Source of the DNA: CAYYKK01 sp046351395
GTDB lineage: Bacteria; Myxococcota_A; Polyangia; Polyangiales; Polyangiaceae
Direction: 5' to 3'
Assembly (NCBI GenBank): GCA_046351395.1
Contig: JAXLYP010000007.1
Span: 124,001-188,000, forward strand
Length of the DNA stretch: 64,000 bases
Below the pieces are notes generated by a model, which was given only the letters and a program-made list of their open reading frames with translations, was not told the DNA's origin and made no database searches. Below, piece after piece: positions 26,816 through 34,596 of this stretch. The first letter of the stretch is position 1, and the number at the start of each line of letters is the position of its first letter. Made by a program: the position numbers and the translations under genes.

Positions 26816-28444
26816 ATGAACGTCTCCAAGCGCTGCGCCCAGGTCTTCGCTCTCCTCGGCTTCTCGGGGCTCCTCTTCGTCGCGTGCACCAGCGCGCCCG
26901 AGAACCCAGGGGATGCGTGCGAGGTCGGCGGGGATGCGTGCCCCGCGGGGACCGCTTGCCTCGCGAACGCCGACGGCGACACGGTGTGCCTCATCACGGC
27001 GGGCGGTGTGTGCGACAAGACCGCCGACGATCCGCTTTGCGCCCCTGGGACCGAGTGTGCGGACGACGGGACGGGCAAGACGCTCTGCCTCATTCCGGAG
27101 GGAGCGGCGTGCGATCCGACGCTCGATGACCCGCACTGCATCGGAGACAATGTGTGCGCCGAGGTCGAGGGCGGCGGGCACGCGTGTTACCCGCCCGTCC
27201 TCGTCGAGGGCCGCGTGTTCGACGGCCTCACCGACGCGGGGATCACGGGCGCGGACGTGCTCGGCCTCGACGACCAAGCCACGGTGCTGACGGACGTCGC
27301 GGTCTCCGGCGCCGACGGCGCGTACAGCCTCGGGCTGCCCGTCGCCCGGAAGAAGGACGGGAGCCCCGTCGAGATCACGTTCACGCTCCGCGCGAGCGCG
27401 CAGGACTACGCGACGTTTCCCTCCGGGCTACGGACGAGCCTCCCGATCAAGACGACAGGCGCCACGAAGAGCGACAAAGGCTGGATCGTGAAGAGCCCGC
27501 TCACCGATATCTCGCTCCTCGCGCTGCCCGCGGGCGAGAAGGGGCGACCGAGCATCTCGGGCACGGTGCTCGCCGGGGACCGGTCGGGCGGCGTCCTCGT
27601 CGTCGCGGAGGCGTCCCCGACGTCGTCGTTCGTCGGGATCAGCGACAAGACCGGCGCGTATCGCATCTTCAACGTCGCGCCGGGGAGCTACACCGTGAAC
27701 GGGTACGCGGCGAACCTGTCGCTGACGCCAGTGATGGCCTCGGTGGCCGGCGCGCCGCTCACGAAGATCGACCTCTCGCCGTCGAGCGCGGGCGTCGGCT
27801 CCATCTCGGGCAGCGTCCAGATCGTCAACGCGCCTGGTGGATCGCGGACGAGCGTCGTCCTCGTCGTGGAGTCGACGTTCAACACGACGTTCGTTCGGGG
27901 CGAGGTCCCCCGTGGTCTGCGCGCCCCGCTGTCCGGCGCGCCGAGCATCTCCGGCGCGTTCGAAATCGCCGGTGTCCCGCCGGGCAAGTACGTCGTACTC
28001 GCGGGCTTCGAGAACGACGGGCTCGTGCGCGACCCGGATCCGAACATCGCGGGCACGCAGATCGTCCACCTCACGATGCCGAGCCCAGGCGCGAACATGA
28101 GCGTGCCGGACTCGTTCAAGATCACCGAGGCGCTCGAGATCCTTTCACCCGGCGCGAGCGATCCCGAGGGCGTGACCGGCGCGCCGACGTTCCGGTGGAA
28201 GGACGACTCGAGCGAGGACTACTACACGCTCGACGTCTACGACGCGTTCGGCAACCTCGTGTGGAACGATCCGATGGTGCCGAAGGTCACCGGCGGCGAC
28301 GTGAGCGCGACCTACGGCGGACCCGCCCTCGAGAAGGGGATGTACTACCAGTTCCGCGCGACCAGCTGGCGCCAGAGCGGCGGCAAGCCGCCGGGCGCGA
28401 TCTCGCAGACGGAGGATCTGCGCGGCGTGTTCTTCGCCGAGTGA
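26816..28444 (+). CDS. Lipoprotein with Cys-rich head and carboxypeptidase-regulatory-like domains
   Basis: 542 residues. Signal ends at L-F-V-A-C-T-S. A Cys-rich head follows (about 30-125) with repeated units of the form G-x-A-C ... C-L-I, about twelve Cys in all. Then come three beta-sandwich domains of the carboxypeptidase-regulatory/CnaB type, marked by V-E-G-R-V-F-D-G-L-T-D-A-G-I, I-S-G-T-V-L-A-G and I-S-G-S-V-Q-I, each with a G-A-Y or G-x-Y-x-V strand. The last 90 residues hold a fibronectin-like domain (F-R-W-K-D-D-S, Y-Q-F-R-A-T-S-W). A surface-exposed, probably adhesive or structural protein. Confidence 0.7.
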   Translation: MNVSKRCAQVFALLGFSGLLFVACTSAPENPGDACEVGGDACPAGTACLANADGDTVCLITAGGVCDKTADDPLCAPGTECADDGTGKTLCLIPEGAACDPTLDDPHCIGDNVCAEVEGGGHACYPPVLVEGRVFDGLTDAGITGADVLGLDDQATVLTDVAVSGADGAYSLGLPVARKKDGSPVEITFTLRASAQDYATFPSGLRTSLPIKTTGATKSDKGWIVKSPLTDISLLALPAGEKGRPSISGTVLAGDRSGGVLVVAEASPTSSFVGISDKTGAYRIFNVAPGSYTVNGYAANLSLTPVMASVAGAPLTKIDLSPSSAGVGSISGSVQIVNAPGGSRTSVVLVVESTFNTTFVRGEVPRGLRAPLSGAPSISGAFEIAGVPPGKYVVLAGFENDGLVRDPDPNIAGTQIVHLTMPSPGANMSVPDSFKITEALEILSPGASDPEGVTGAPTFRWKDDSSEDYYTLDVYDAFGNLVWNDPMVPKVTGGDVSATYGGPALEKGMYYQFRATSWRQSGGKPPGAISQTEDLRGVFFAE

Positions 28445-28450
28445 ACGCCG

Positions 28451-29639
28451 CTACATGAAGTTCTTCGTGTGGAGCTCCGCGAGCGCGCGCGTCGCTCGCG
28501 GAGAACCCGAGGCGCTCGAGCCGGCGCGTGCGCTTGTCCTCCATGTCGCGCTCGAGCGCGACGACGGCGGCGTGCCCCCGCACCACGTCGGCGGGCCTGA
28601 GCGATCCCGCGGCGAGCACCGTAAGCGCGTCCCACACTTCGGCGTTCAGTCCGGCCGTCGACCGGAGCGCGTCGTTTCGCCGCACGACGGCGAGGCGGAG
28701 TTCGTCGCGGAGCGACGGGTCGCGCGAGAGGTGGCGCGCGAGGTGCCCGAGCCCGAACGAGACGTGCCGCGCCTCGTCCTGCGCAGCGAGGCGCGCGACG
28801 TCCTTGGTGATCGGATCGGGGGCGTGGGCGTGGATGAACCAGAGCAGCGAGAGGAACGTCCCTTCGCCGAGCACCGACAGCAGGAACGACGCGGTGGCGA
28901 AGCGCGGCTCCTCCACGAGCGTCTGGAGCGACGACTGGCCGCCCGCGGTCGAGGTGCCGAGCTCCGAGCGCCGCAGGAGGGCGCGCCTCGTGAAGACCTC
29001 GATGTGCCGCGCCTCGTCCGCGACCTGGATCGCGAGGAGCTGCATCACCTCCCGGAAATGCGGGTGGACGCGCGCCACGAACCGCGCGGGCACGACGAGC
29101 GCAGCGGTCTCGTTCTCGACGAGATACGTCATGATTTGGACGACGGCGTCCTCCACCTCGTCGGGGACGTCGATCGGCGTCGACCACGCGATCGCCGTCG
29201 CTGGATCCCACTGGTTCGCCGCGGCCTGGGCGTAGAGCGCGGGCGCGTCGTCCGACCAAACCTCGTCCTTGTCGCCGAGGCCGAAGGCGAACTCGGGGCA
29301 GGAGGCGTCGACCAGCGCGCCGCGCGCCGCGAGGCCCCACCGCGGGCTCGGCCGGTCGACGACCGCGAGCGGATCGTCGAGCCGCGCCCGACCGGCGCGC
29401 TCCGCGCCCGCGAGGCGATCGAGCTCGGCGGAGCCGCGCGTGACGACGAGCCTCCCTTCGCCGGCGGTGAAGCCGTGACCCTCCGCGCGGCAGAACGCGC
29501 GCAGGTGCACCGCGAGCTCCGGCGACTCGCCGCGCACCTCCACCTCTCTGCCGAGCTCGACGCCGCGGAGCGCGCGGCGCACGAGCAGCGCGCCCCCCGC
29601 GTCGAGGCCCGCGCCTTCCAGGTCGAGCGTCGCGCGCAC
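28451..29639 (-). CDS. TusA-like domain fused to a ferritin-like diiron protein, probable frameshift near the end
   Basis: About 396 residues. The GTG start at 29639 is eight bases after the upstream stop and has AGGAG just before it. Residues 1-60 resemble the TusA/SirA fold (L-V-R-R-A-L-R-G, A-F-C-R-A-E-G-H), but the catalytic Cys-Pro position reads D-A. From about 130 it is helical with two diiron half-sites, E-N-E-T-A ... D-E-A-R-H-I-E and L-G-E-G-T-F ... D-E-A-R-H-V-S, as in AurF-like or ribonucleotide-reductase-like oxygenases. Near 28480-28493 the open frame drifts into Arg-rich sequence overlapping the convergent gene. A shift there gives L-A-E-L-H-T-K-N-F-M and a stop at 28451, which fits this family better. 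Last gene of a three-gene redox operon. Confidence 0.65.
28480..28493 (-). other. Apparent frameshift in a CG dinucleotide tract
   Basis: The tract read on the minus strand is GACGCGCGCGCTCGCGG. Two missing bases (one CG) or one extra base would restore the frame that ends in H-T-K-N-F-M and stops at 28451. Without this, the frame runs 160 bases into the opposing gene and becomes Arg-rich. Confidence 0.55.
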
Positions 29640-29647
29640 CGCTCTCC

Positions 29648-30493
29648 TCAGCCCGAGAGCCCTTCGAGCCAGGCCCGAATCGTCCCGAATCGCTCGATCG
29701 AGGCCGCGAGCGCGGCGTAGCCCGACGTTCGTCCGTCCTTCCACGCCTTCAGGCCCTCGAGATCCATGAGCGGGCGCACCGCGCTGTCCGCGTAGCTCAT
29801 GCCGAGGAGGATCTCCTTGAAGCGCGCGACGAGCTCCGCGGGTGCGCCGTCGAGCACCGTGAAGTTGCAGTGATCGTAGGGCGCGGTCTGCGCGAGGATC
29901 CGCGTCTTCACGGCGCCGAACGTGCCGTCGTTCGTGAACGCGAGGTGGTTGCCGTCGATGAGGCAGGCTGCGTCGACCGTGCCGGCCGCGAGCGCCTTCG
30001 CCGCGTCCCGCTCGCCGCCGATGTGATCGCCGTGCTTTCCGAGCAGCACGTCGTGCTGCACGACGTCGAAGTCGCGCCGGGCGACGAGCCCGGCGGCCGC
30101 GAGGTGCTCGAGCGGGATGAGCGTGGCCTGCGGTGAGTCGCCCGCGCCGACGCCGACCCGCTTCCCCTTCAGATCGGCGATCGACTGGATCGACGCGTCG
30201 GCGCGCACGACGATCACGCTCGTGAGATCGCAGTCGCTGTCGCGCATCGCGATCGCCTCCGCGCGCCGCCCGCGCGCTCCGGCCGCGCGCTCCGCCTGGA
30301 GCCAAGCGAGCGGCGAGTTCCACGCCACGTGGATGTGCCCGGCGAGGTGCGCCTCGACCTGTCGCTCGTAGTTCGAATAGAGGACGTAGTCGAAGTCGAG
30401 GCCCTTCTCTGCGAAGAACGCGCGGAACCCGTCCCAGATCGTGACGACCTTCGGATCGTACGCGACCGCTCCCATCAGGATTGTCTGCTTCAT
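29648..30493 (-). CDS. PhnD-like periplasmic-binding-fold protein without a signal peptide
   Basis: 281 residues. It has the type-II binding fold of PhnD/SsuA/NMT1 relatives: F-F-A-E-K-G-L-D-F-D, H-V-A-W-N-S-P-L-A-W, A-D-L-K-G-K-R-V-G-V-G-A-G-D-S-P-Q-A-T, V-D-A-A-C-L-I-D-G-N-H and K-E-I-L-L-G-M-S-Y. The N-terminus (M-K-Q-T-I-L-M-G-A-V) runs straight into the first strand and has no signal peptide, so it should stay in the cytoplasm. No permease or ATPase is linked. Cytoplasmic proteins of this fold are known as enzymes (MqnA/MqnD, THI5), so a catalytic or carrier role in the pathway of its two redox neighbours is a fair inference. Spaced 10 and 8 bases from its neighbours. Confidence 0.75.
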   Translation of the reverse strand: MKQTILMGAVAYDPKVVTIWDGFRAFFAEKGLDFDYVLYSNYERQVEAHLAGHIHVAWNSPLAWLQAERAAGARGRRAEAIAMRDSDCDLTSVIVVRADASIQSIADLKGKRVGVGAGDSPQATLIPLEHLAAAGLVARRDFDVVQHDVLLGKHGDHIGGERDAAKALAAGTVDAACLIDGNHLAFTNDGTFGAVKTRILAQTAPYDHCNFTVLDGAPAELVARFKEILLGMSYADSAVRPLMDLEGLKAWKDGRTSGYAALAASIERFGTIRAWLEGLSG

Positions 30494-30503
30494 CGCGCGC
30501 TCC

Positions 30504-31628
30504 TCAGAAGAGGTCCAAGCCGGTGACAGCCTTGCCGATGAAGTCGTAGAGCACGTCCGTGGTCGGGGCCATCACGGTGGACGCGCGCGCGTCGCGGAAG
30601 AGGCGCTCGACGCCGACCTCCTTGCGGAACGCGGCGCCGCCGCACACGCGCATCGCGAGATCGAGGACGTTCGTGGACGTCTCGCCGGCGGCGGCCTTCA
30701 CCTCGAGGACGCGGAGCATCGTGTCCGCGCGCCCCGCCTCCATCGCGCTGATCGTGTCGGCGAGGAGGGCCTTCACCATGTCCGTGAGGACGCGCATACG
30801 CGCGAGGTACGCGCGGATGGTCGGCAAATCGCGGAGCGTGGAGCCGAGGTGATCGAACTTCGCGCTCGAACAGTGCGCCGCGGCGCGCGCGACCGCGCCC
30901 TCCATCACGCCCGCGGAGCACGCGCTGCCGAGGACCTGGAACCACGGCAGGACGGCCTCCATCATGATCTTGAAGCCCTCGCCGTCCGCCCCGAGGCGCG
31001 CGGACTCGGGCACGACGGCGCCCGCCGCGGTGACGGGGGACGAGTCGTTCCCGCGCAGACCGAGGCCGTCGAACGCGGGACCGACGGAGAGGCCGGGCGT
31101 CGTGCGCGGCACGAACCAGATCGTGCTCATCCCCTCGGCGCCGAGCGGCTTGCTCGACCAGACATAGTCCGCGTGGTTCGCGCTCGTCGCCCAGCTCTTC
31201 TTCGCGTCGAGGCGCACGCTCGCGCCGTCGCGCGTGGCCGTCCCCACCGGCGCCCAGAAGTGGCTCCGCGACCCAGCCTCGGAGAACGCGAGCGTGACGA
31301 GGCGGTCCTTCGCGACCTCTCTGCGGAGCTCGAGGGGACCGAACTTCTCGAGCACCGCGACGGCCGACCAGTGCATCGTGAGGATCATCGCGGTCGATGG
31401 GCACTCACGCGCGAGTCGCTCGACGATCGCGGCGCCCTGCCGCGGACCAAAGCCCAGGCCGCCGGCGTCGCGGGCCGACATCGCGCCGAGCACGCCGGCC
31501 TTCGCGAGCGCATCGACGCTCGCCTTCGGGAAGGCGGCGCTCGCGTCGACCTGGATCGCGCGAGGGCCGACGACGTCGCGCGCCACGCGCTCGACTTCGG
31601 AGAGGAGATCGGACTCGTTCGGACTCAT
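30504..31628 (-). CDS. Acyl-CoA-dehydrogenase-fold flavoprotein lacking the catalytic Glu
   Basis: 374 residues with the ACAD architecture: helical N-terminus, then L-A-F-S-E-A-G-S-R-S and K-K-S-W-A-T-S-A in the beta domain, and a four-helix C-terminus with F-R-K-E-V-G-V-E-R-L-F-R-D-A-R. Where true dehydrogenases have Y-E-G-T-S-E-I, with the catalytic Glu, it reads M-A-P-T-T-D-V-L. That loss is typical of ACAD-fold flavin monooxygenases such as DszC or nitrosynthases. FMN- or FAD-dependent oxygenation or N/S-oxidation is therefore more likely than beta-oxidation. It is the first gene of the tight operon with the PhnD-like and TusA/diiron genes; its promoter should lie in 31629-31897, where I see no clear motif. 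Confidence 0.75.
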   Translation of the reverse strand: MSPNESDLLSEVERVARDVVGPRAIQVDASAAFPKASVDALAKAGVLGAMSARDAGGLGFGPRQGAAIVERLARECPSTAMILTMHWSAVAVLEKFGPLELRREVAKDRLVTLAFSEAGSRSHFWAPVGTATRDGASVRLDAKKSWATSANHADYVWSSKPLGAEGMSTIWFVPRTTPGLSVGPAFDGLGLRGNDSSPVTAAGAVVPESARLGADGEGFKIMMEAVLPWFQVLGSACSAGVMEGAVARAAAHCSSAKFDHLGSTLRDLPTIRAYLARMRVLTDMVKALLADTISAMEAGRADTMLRVLEVKAAAGETSTNVLDLAMRVCGGAAFRKEVGVERLFRDARASTVMAPTTDVLYDFIGKAVTGLDLF

Positions 31629-31897
31629 GACTCAGCTCACTTTCGCGCCGACGCGCGAGCGAGCCGAGCTAGGGCGTGCTTCGCGGCGGGCGCACGGGGG
31701 AACCGGAACCTCCGGTTCGGGGTTGGATTCAGCGGCGGAAGGACGCGTACATCGAGGGCGCATCGAACGACTGCGTCTCGGGAGCGTCAATGCCGCCGAG
31801 CGGCCGCCCCGCGCCGGCCCGCGAAATGGACAGAGGGGTGGAGGGCGTCACGAGCTCCCGCGAACGCTGCGTCGGACACGAGCGGACGGGCCTCGCG

Positions 31898-32377
31898 CTA
31901 CCCGCCGGGGCTCGACGGCGGGAGCGCGCGATCGAGGAAGTCGCGGACATTCGTCGTGGCCGTGCTGTCGATGACGCGGGGCCAGTCCAGGAGCAGCTCG
32001 AGCCCGGCGGCGCGCGCGAACGCGATCGACGTCGGGTCGGCCGCCCACCCGTCGACGTAGGCCATCGTTCGGGCCACCGAGCGCGGTGGACGCGAGAGGT
32101 CGGGCAAAAGGCTCCCGGGCGCGCATCCGCGGCCAGGATCCCCGAGCGACCCAAAGAACACGGCGATCGCAGCGGGCGAGAGCTTGGGCAGGTACATCTC
32201 GAGGCCGCGCGGAAGGATCCACACGTAGAGCGCGGGGCTCTCGGGCGCGTCCACGCACGCCCGGGTCGCGGCCTCGACGACCGACGCGTCGACCACCGCA
32301 TCCACGGGGATCCGCCGGGCGTCGAAGTAGCGCGCGCCGCCGATGTCGACGACGGAGAGCTGGAGCTCGCCCTTCAC
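31898..32377 (-). CDS. Hypothetical protein
   Basis: 159 residues from a GTG at 32377. It reads as a compact alpha/beta domain: L-S-V-V-D-I-G-G-A-R-Y-F, A-L-Y-V-W-I-L-P-R-G-L-E-M-Y-L-P, S-I-A-F-A-R-A-A-G-L-E-L-L-L-D-W-P-R. There is no signal or membrane segment, so it is cytoplasmic. Family not recognised. It begins 32 bases after the cytochrome c peroxidase stop on the same strand and may be co-transcribed with it. A start closer to the peroxidase gene is excluded by an in-frame stop. Confidence 0.55.
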   Translation of the reverse strand: MKGELQLSVVDIGGARYFDARRIPVDAVVDASVVEAATRACVDAPESPALYVWILPRGLEMYLPKLSPAAIAVFFGSLGDPGRGCAPGSLLPDLSRPPRSVARTMAYVDGWAADPTSIAFARAAGLELLLDWPRVIDSTATTNVRDFLDRALPPSSPGG

Positions 32378-32408
32378 GCGCTCGTCGGTAGCACGCCCGA
32401 GCGCGCGC

Positions 32409-33602
32409 TCAACGACGGAAGGGATCGGAGAACATCGGGTCCGAGACGAGGGCTGTGTCGTCGAGCGTCCGCAGGAAGGCGACGAGCGCGGATTTCTCCG
32501 CGGGCGTGAGGTGCAGGCGTCGCGGCGGGCCCATGCCCGGCTCGCGGAGCCGCCGATCGAGCGTCGGCTGGTCCTCGACCCCGCTGTCGTAGTGCTCGAT
32601 CACCGCCGCGAGATCGCCGAATCGCCCGTCGTGCATGTACGGCGCGGTGAGGCCGACGTTCCTCAGGCTGGGCGCCTTGAAGCGCCGATCGTCGGGCGGC
32701 GCGCCCGTGATCCCGCCCACGCCCTCGTCCGTCGCGTCGGCGCCCGCGAGGCGAGGCAGCCCGTTGTTCGTCGGGATGTCGATGAAGAAGAACGCCTTGT
32801 TGGTGCGCGCCGTCGGTGGCACTCCGACGGGCGGGGGAGGGCCGTCGTCGAGGTGGCAGGCGGCGCACCCCGCTTTGCCGAGGAAGAGGGCCTTGCCGTG
32901 GTTCTCCTCCGCGCTGAAGTTCGCGAAGTCGGCCTCCACGGCGCCCGCTGCGGCGACGCCTTCGTCGTAGCGCGAGCGGTAGGAGACGATGGAGCGGACG
33001 AACTGCGCGAGCGCCTTGGAGACGCGATCGCTCGTGACGGCGCGGTCGCCGAACGCCGCCTCGAAGAGCGGGGCGTAGTAGTCGGCCGCCGAGACGCGCG
33101 CGACGACCGCGTCGAGGGTCATGCCCATCTCCTTCTCGTTTTGGATCGGCATCAGCACCTGCTGCTCGAGGGTCGCCGCGCGCTCGTCCCAGAAGAACTT
33201 CCCGTCCTTGTAGAACCGCGCGTCCGTCGTCGGCATCGTGTTGCGGCCGGTCTTCTCGCCCGCGAACCCGTCGCTGAGGGCGAGCGTGTCGGAGAACGCG
33301 GTCGCCTGCGCGTGGCACGACGCGCACGAGACGGTCTCGTTCTGGGAGAGGAGCGGGTCGTAGAAGAGGACGCGCCCGAGCGTCGCGCCCGCGTCCGTGA
33401 TGGGGTTGTCGGCCGGAGTGTTGTCTCGCTGGGCGTCGAGCGACGACTGGAAGTGCGCGGGCAGTTGGACCCCCGAGTACGAAAAGGGCGTGTCGGGCAG
33501 ATCCAGGACCGAGTCGTCCGGCGCTGGGTCGGTCCCTTCATCGCACGCGGGGGCTAGCGCCATGAGGGAGAGAGCCGCCAGGGGAACCACGATCCGTCGC
33601 AT
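32409..33602 (-). CDS. Di-haem cytochrome c peroxidase (MauG/CcpA family)
   Basis: 397 residues from the ATG at 33602. Signal ends at A-P-A-C-D-E (lipobox). The two haem sites are C-A-S-C-H (about 96) and C-A-A-C-H (about 245). Family features include L-G-R-V-L-F-Y-D-P-L-L-S, F-S-D near the first haem, K-A-L-A-Q-F-V-R-S-I-V-S-Y, A-P-S-L-R-N-V-G-L-T-A-P-Y-M-H-D-G-R-F and the C-terminal L-V-A-F-L-R-T-L. It should reduce peroxide, or act as a MauG-like oxidase, in the periplasm while tethered by lipid. A Met or His distal ligand is not assigned. Confidence 0.9.
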   Translation of the reverse strand: MRRIVVPLAALSLMALAPACDEGTDPAPDDSVLDLPDTPFSYSGVQLPAHFQSSLDAQRDNTPADNPITDAGATLGRVLFYDPLLSQNETVSCASCHAQATAFSDTLALSDGFAGEKTGRNTMPTTDARFYKDGKFFWDERAATLEQQVLMPIQNEKEMGMTLDAVVARVSAADYYAPLFEAAFGDRAVTSDRVSKALAQFVRSIVSYRSRYDEGVAAAGAVEADFANFSAEENHGKALFLGKAGCAACHLDDGPPPPVGVPPTARTNKAFFFIDIPTNNGLPRLAGADATDEGVGGITGAPPDDRRFKAPSLRNVGLTAPYMHDGRFGDLAAVIEHYDSGVEDQPTLDRRLREPGMGPPRRLHLTPAEKSALVAFLRTLDDTALVSDPMFSDPFRR

Positions 33603-33726
33603 CGATCCTCGCTTTCGCGCCGGAAACGCGTGGTCGCGAGGGCGCGAGCCATCACGCATCCGGCTTCGACACGGACCATCGCAAGCCCGGTGCCAGCTCG
33701 TCGGGCGGCGCTCGCGCGCAGGCGCT

Positions 33727-34572
33727 CTATCTCGCGTCGCGGGCGCAGCGCACGCCGATGTGCTCGTAGTGGACCGTCGGCTCGTCGTATGTCCGCTCGG
33801 CGCTGAGGAGGAGCTCCGCGTCGTACTTGAAGGAGCCGCCGCGCACCACGCGATCATCCCCCTCGAAGGGACCCTCGGGGTTCTTGTCGGGGCTCGCGTT
33901 GTAGTAGCTCGCGAGGTGATAGTCGGCGACCCACTCCCAGACGTTGCCCGCCATGTCGAGCGCGCCGTACGGGCTCTTGTTCTTCGGATAGCTCCCCACG
34001 GGAGCGGGGCCGCCTCGATCGCAGTCGCTGTAGTTTGCGAGGTCGCACGTCGGCTCGGCGTTGCCCCACGGATAGAGCGCGCCCTCGGTCCCGCGGGCGG
34101 CCTTCTCCCACTCGGCCTCGGTGGGGAGGCGCTTGCCGACGAACGAGCAGTAGGCGCGCGCCTCCTCCCAGTCGATGCACACGACGGGATACGCGGCGCG
34201 CGCCTCGGGATCCCAGTCGGTGGGACGGTCCTTCTTGCACCGCGGGGTGACGCACGCCTTCGCCTCGACGCACTTCGCGTACGCGGCCTGCGTGACCTCC
34301 GTCTGATCGATGAAGAACGCGTCGAGGTCGATCTTCCGCTGCGGGTGCTCGTCGCGGAGCCCCACGCCCTCCACGGAGCCGCGGAGGAACGGCCCGGGCG
34401 GAACCAGCACCATCCCTTGCGGGAGCGCGGGCTTCGCGGGCTCCCCGCTCGACGCCTGCGCCGACGCGCTGGCCGGAGCGGCGTTCCCGATCGGTCCATT
34501 CGGCTCGCGCGCGGGCGTCGCGCTGCAGCCGACGAGCAGAGCGAGGAGCGGTAGGAGGGCGCGACCCGTCAT
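33727..34572 (-). CDS. Formylglycine-generating-enzyme-like (SUMF1) lipoprotein
   Basis: 281 residues from the ATG at 34572. Signal ends at A-L-L-V-G-C-S. After an Ala/Ser/Pro linker, the FGE-sulfatase domain starts with G-M-V-L-V-P-P-G-P-F-L-R-G-S and continues with F-F-I-D-Q-T-E-V-T-Q-A-A-Y, R-L-P-T-E-A-E-W-E-K-A-A-R-G, Y-P-W-G-N, D-M-A-G-N-V-W-E-W-V-A-D-Y and V-V-R-G-G-S-F. The C-terminus (H-I-G-V-R-C-A) has one Cys, but the paired active-site Cys of true FGE is not obvious, so it is probably a C-type-lectin-like envelope protein rather than a sulfatase activator. Divergent from the MFS gene. Confidence 0.85.
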   Translation of the reverse strand: MTGRALLPLLALLVGCSATPAREPNGPIGNAAPASASAQASSGEPAKPALPQGMVLVPPGPFLRGSVEGVGLRDEHPQRKIDLDAFFIDQTEVTQAAYAKCVEAKACVTPRCKKDRPTDWDPEARAAYPVVCIDWEEARAYCSFVGKRLPTEAEWEKAARGTEGALYPWGNAEPTCDLANYSDCDRGGPAPVGSYPKNKSPYGALDMAGNVWEWVADYHLASYYNASPDKNPEGPFEGDDRVVRGGSFKYDAELLLSAERTYDEPTVHYEHIGVRCARDAR

Positions 34573-34596
34573 CCGGAGATCGTGTACATCAATCGG

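Noticed and set aside
30504..31628. Ordinary beta-oxidation acyl-CoA dehydrogenase
   Set aside because: The catalytic Glu site is replaced and the gene is locked in an operon with non-beta-oxidation proteins.
33727..34572. True sulfatase-activating formylglycine-generating enzyme
   Set aside because: No sulfatase is nearby and the paired active-site Cys of the family is not evident, so only the fold is claimed.
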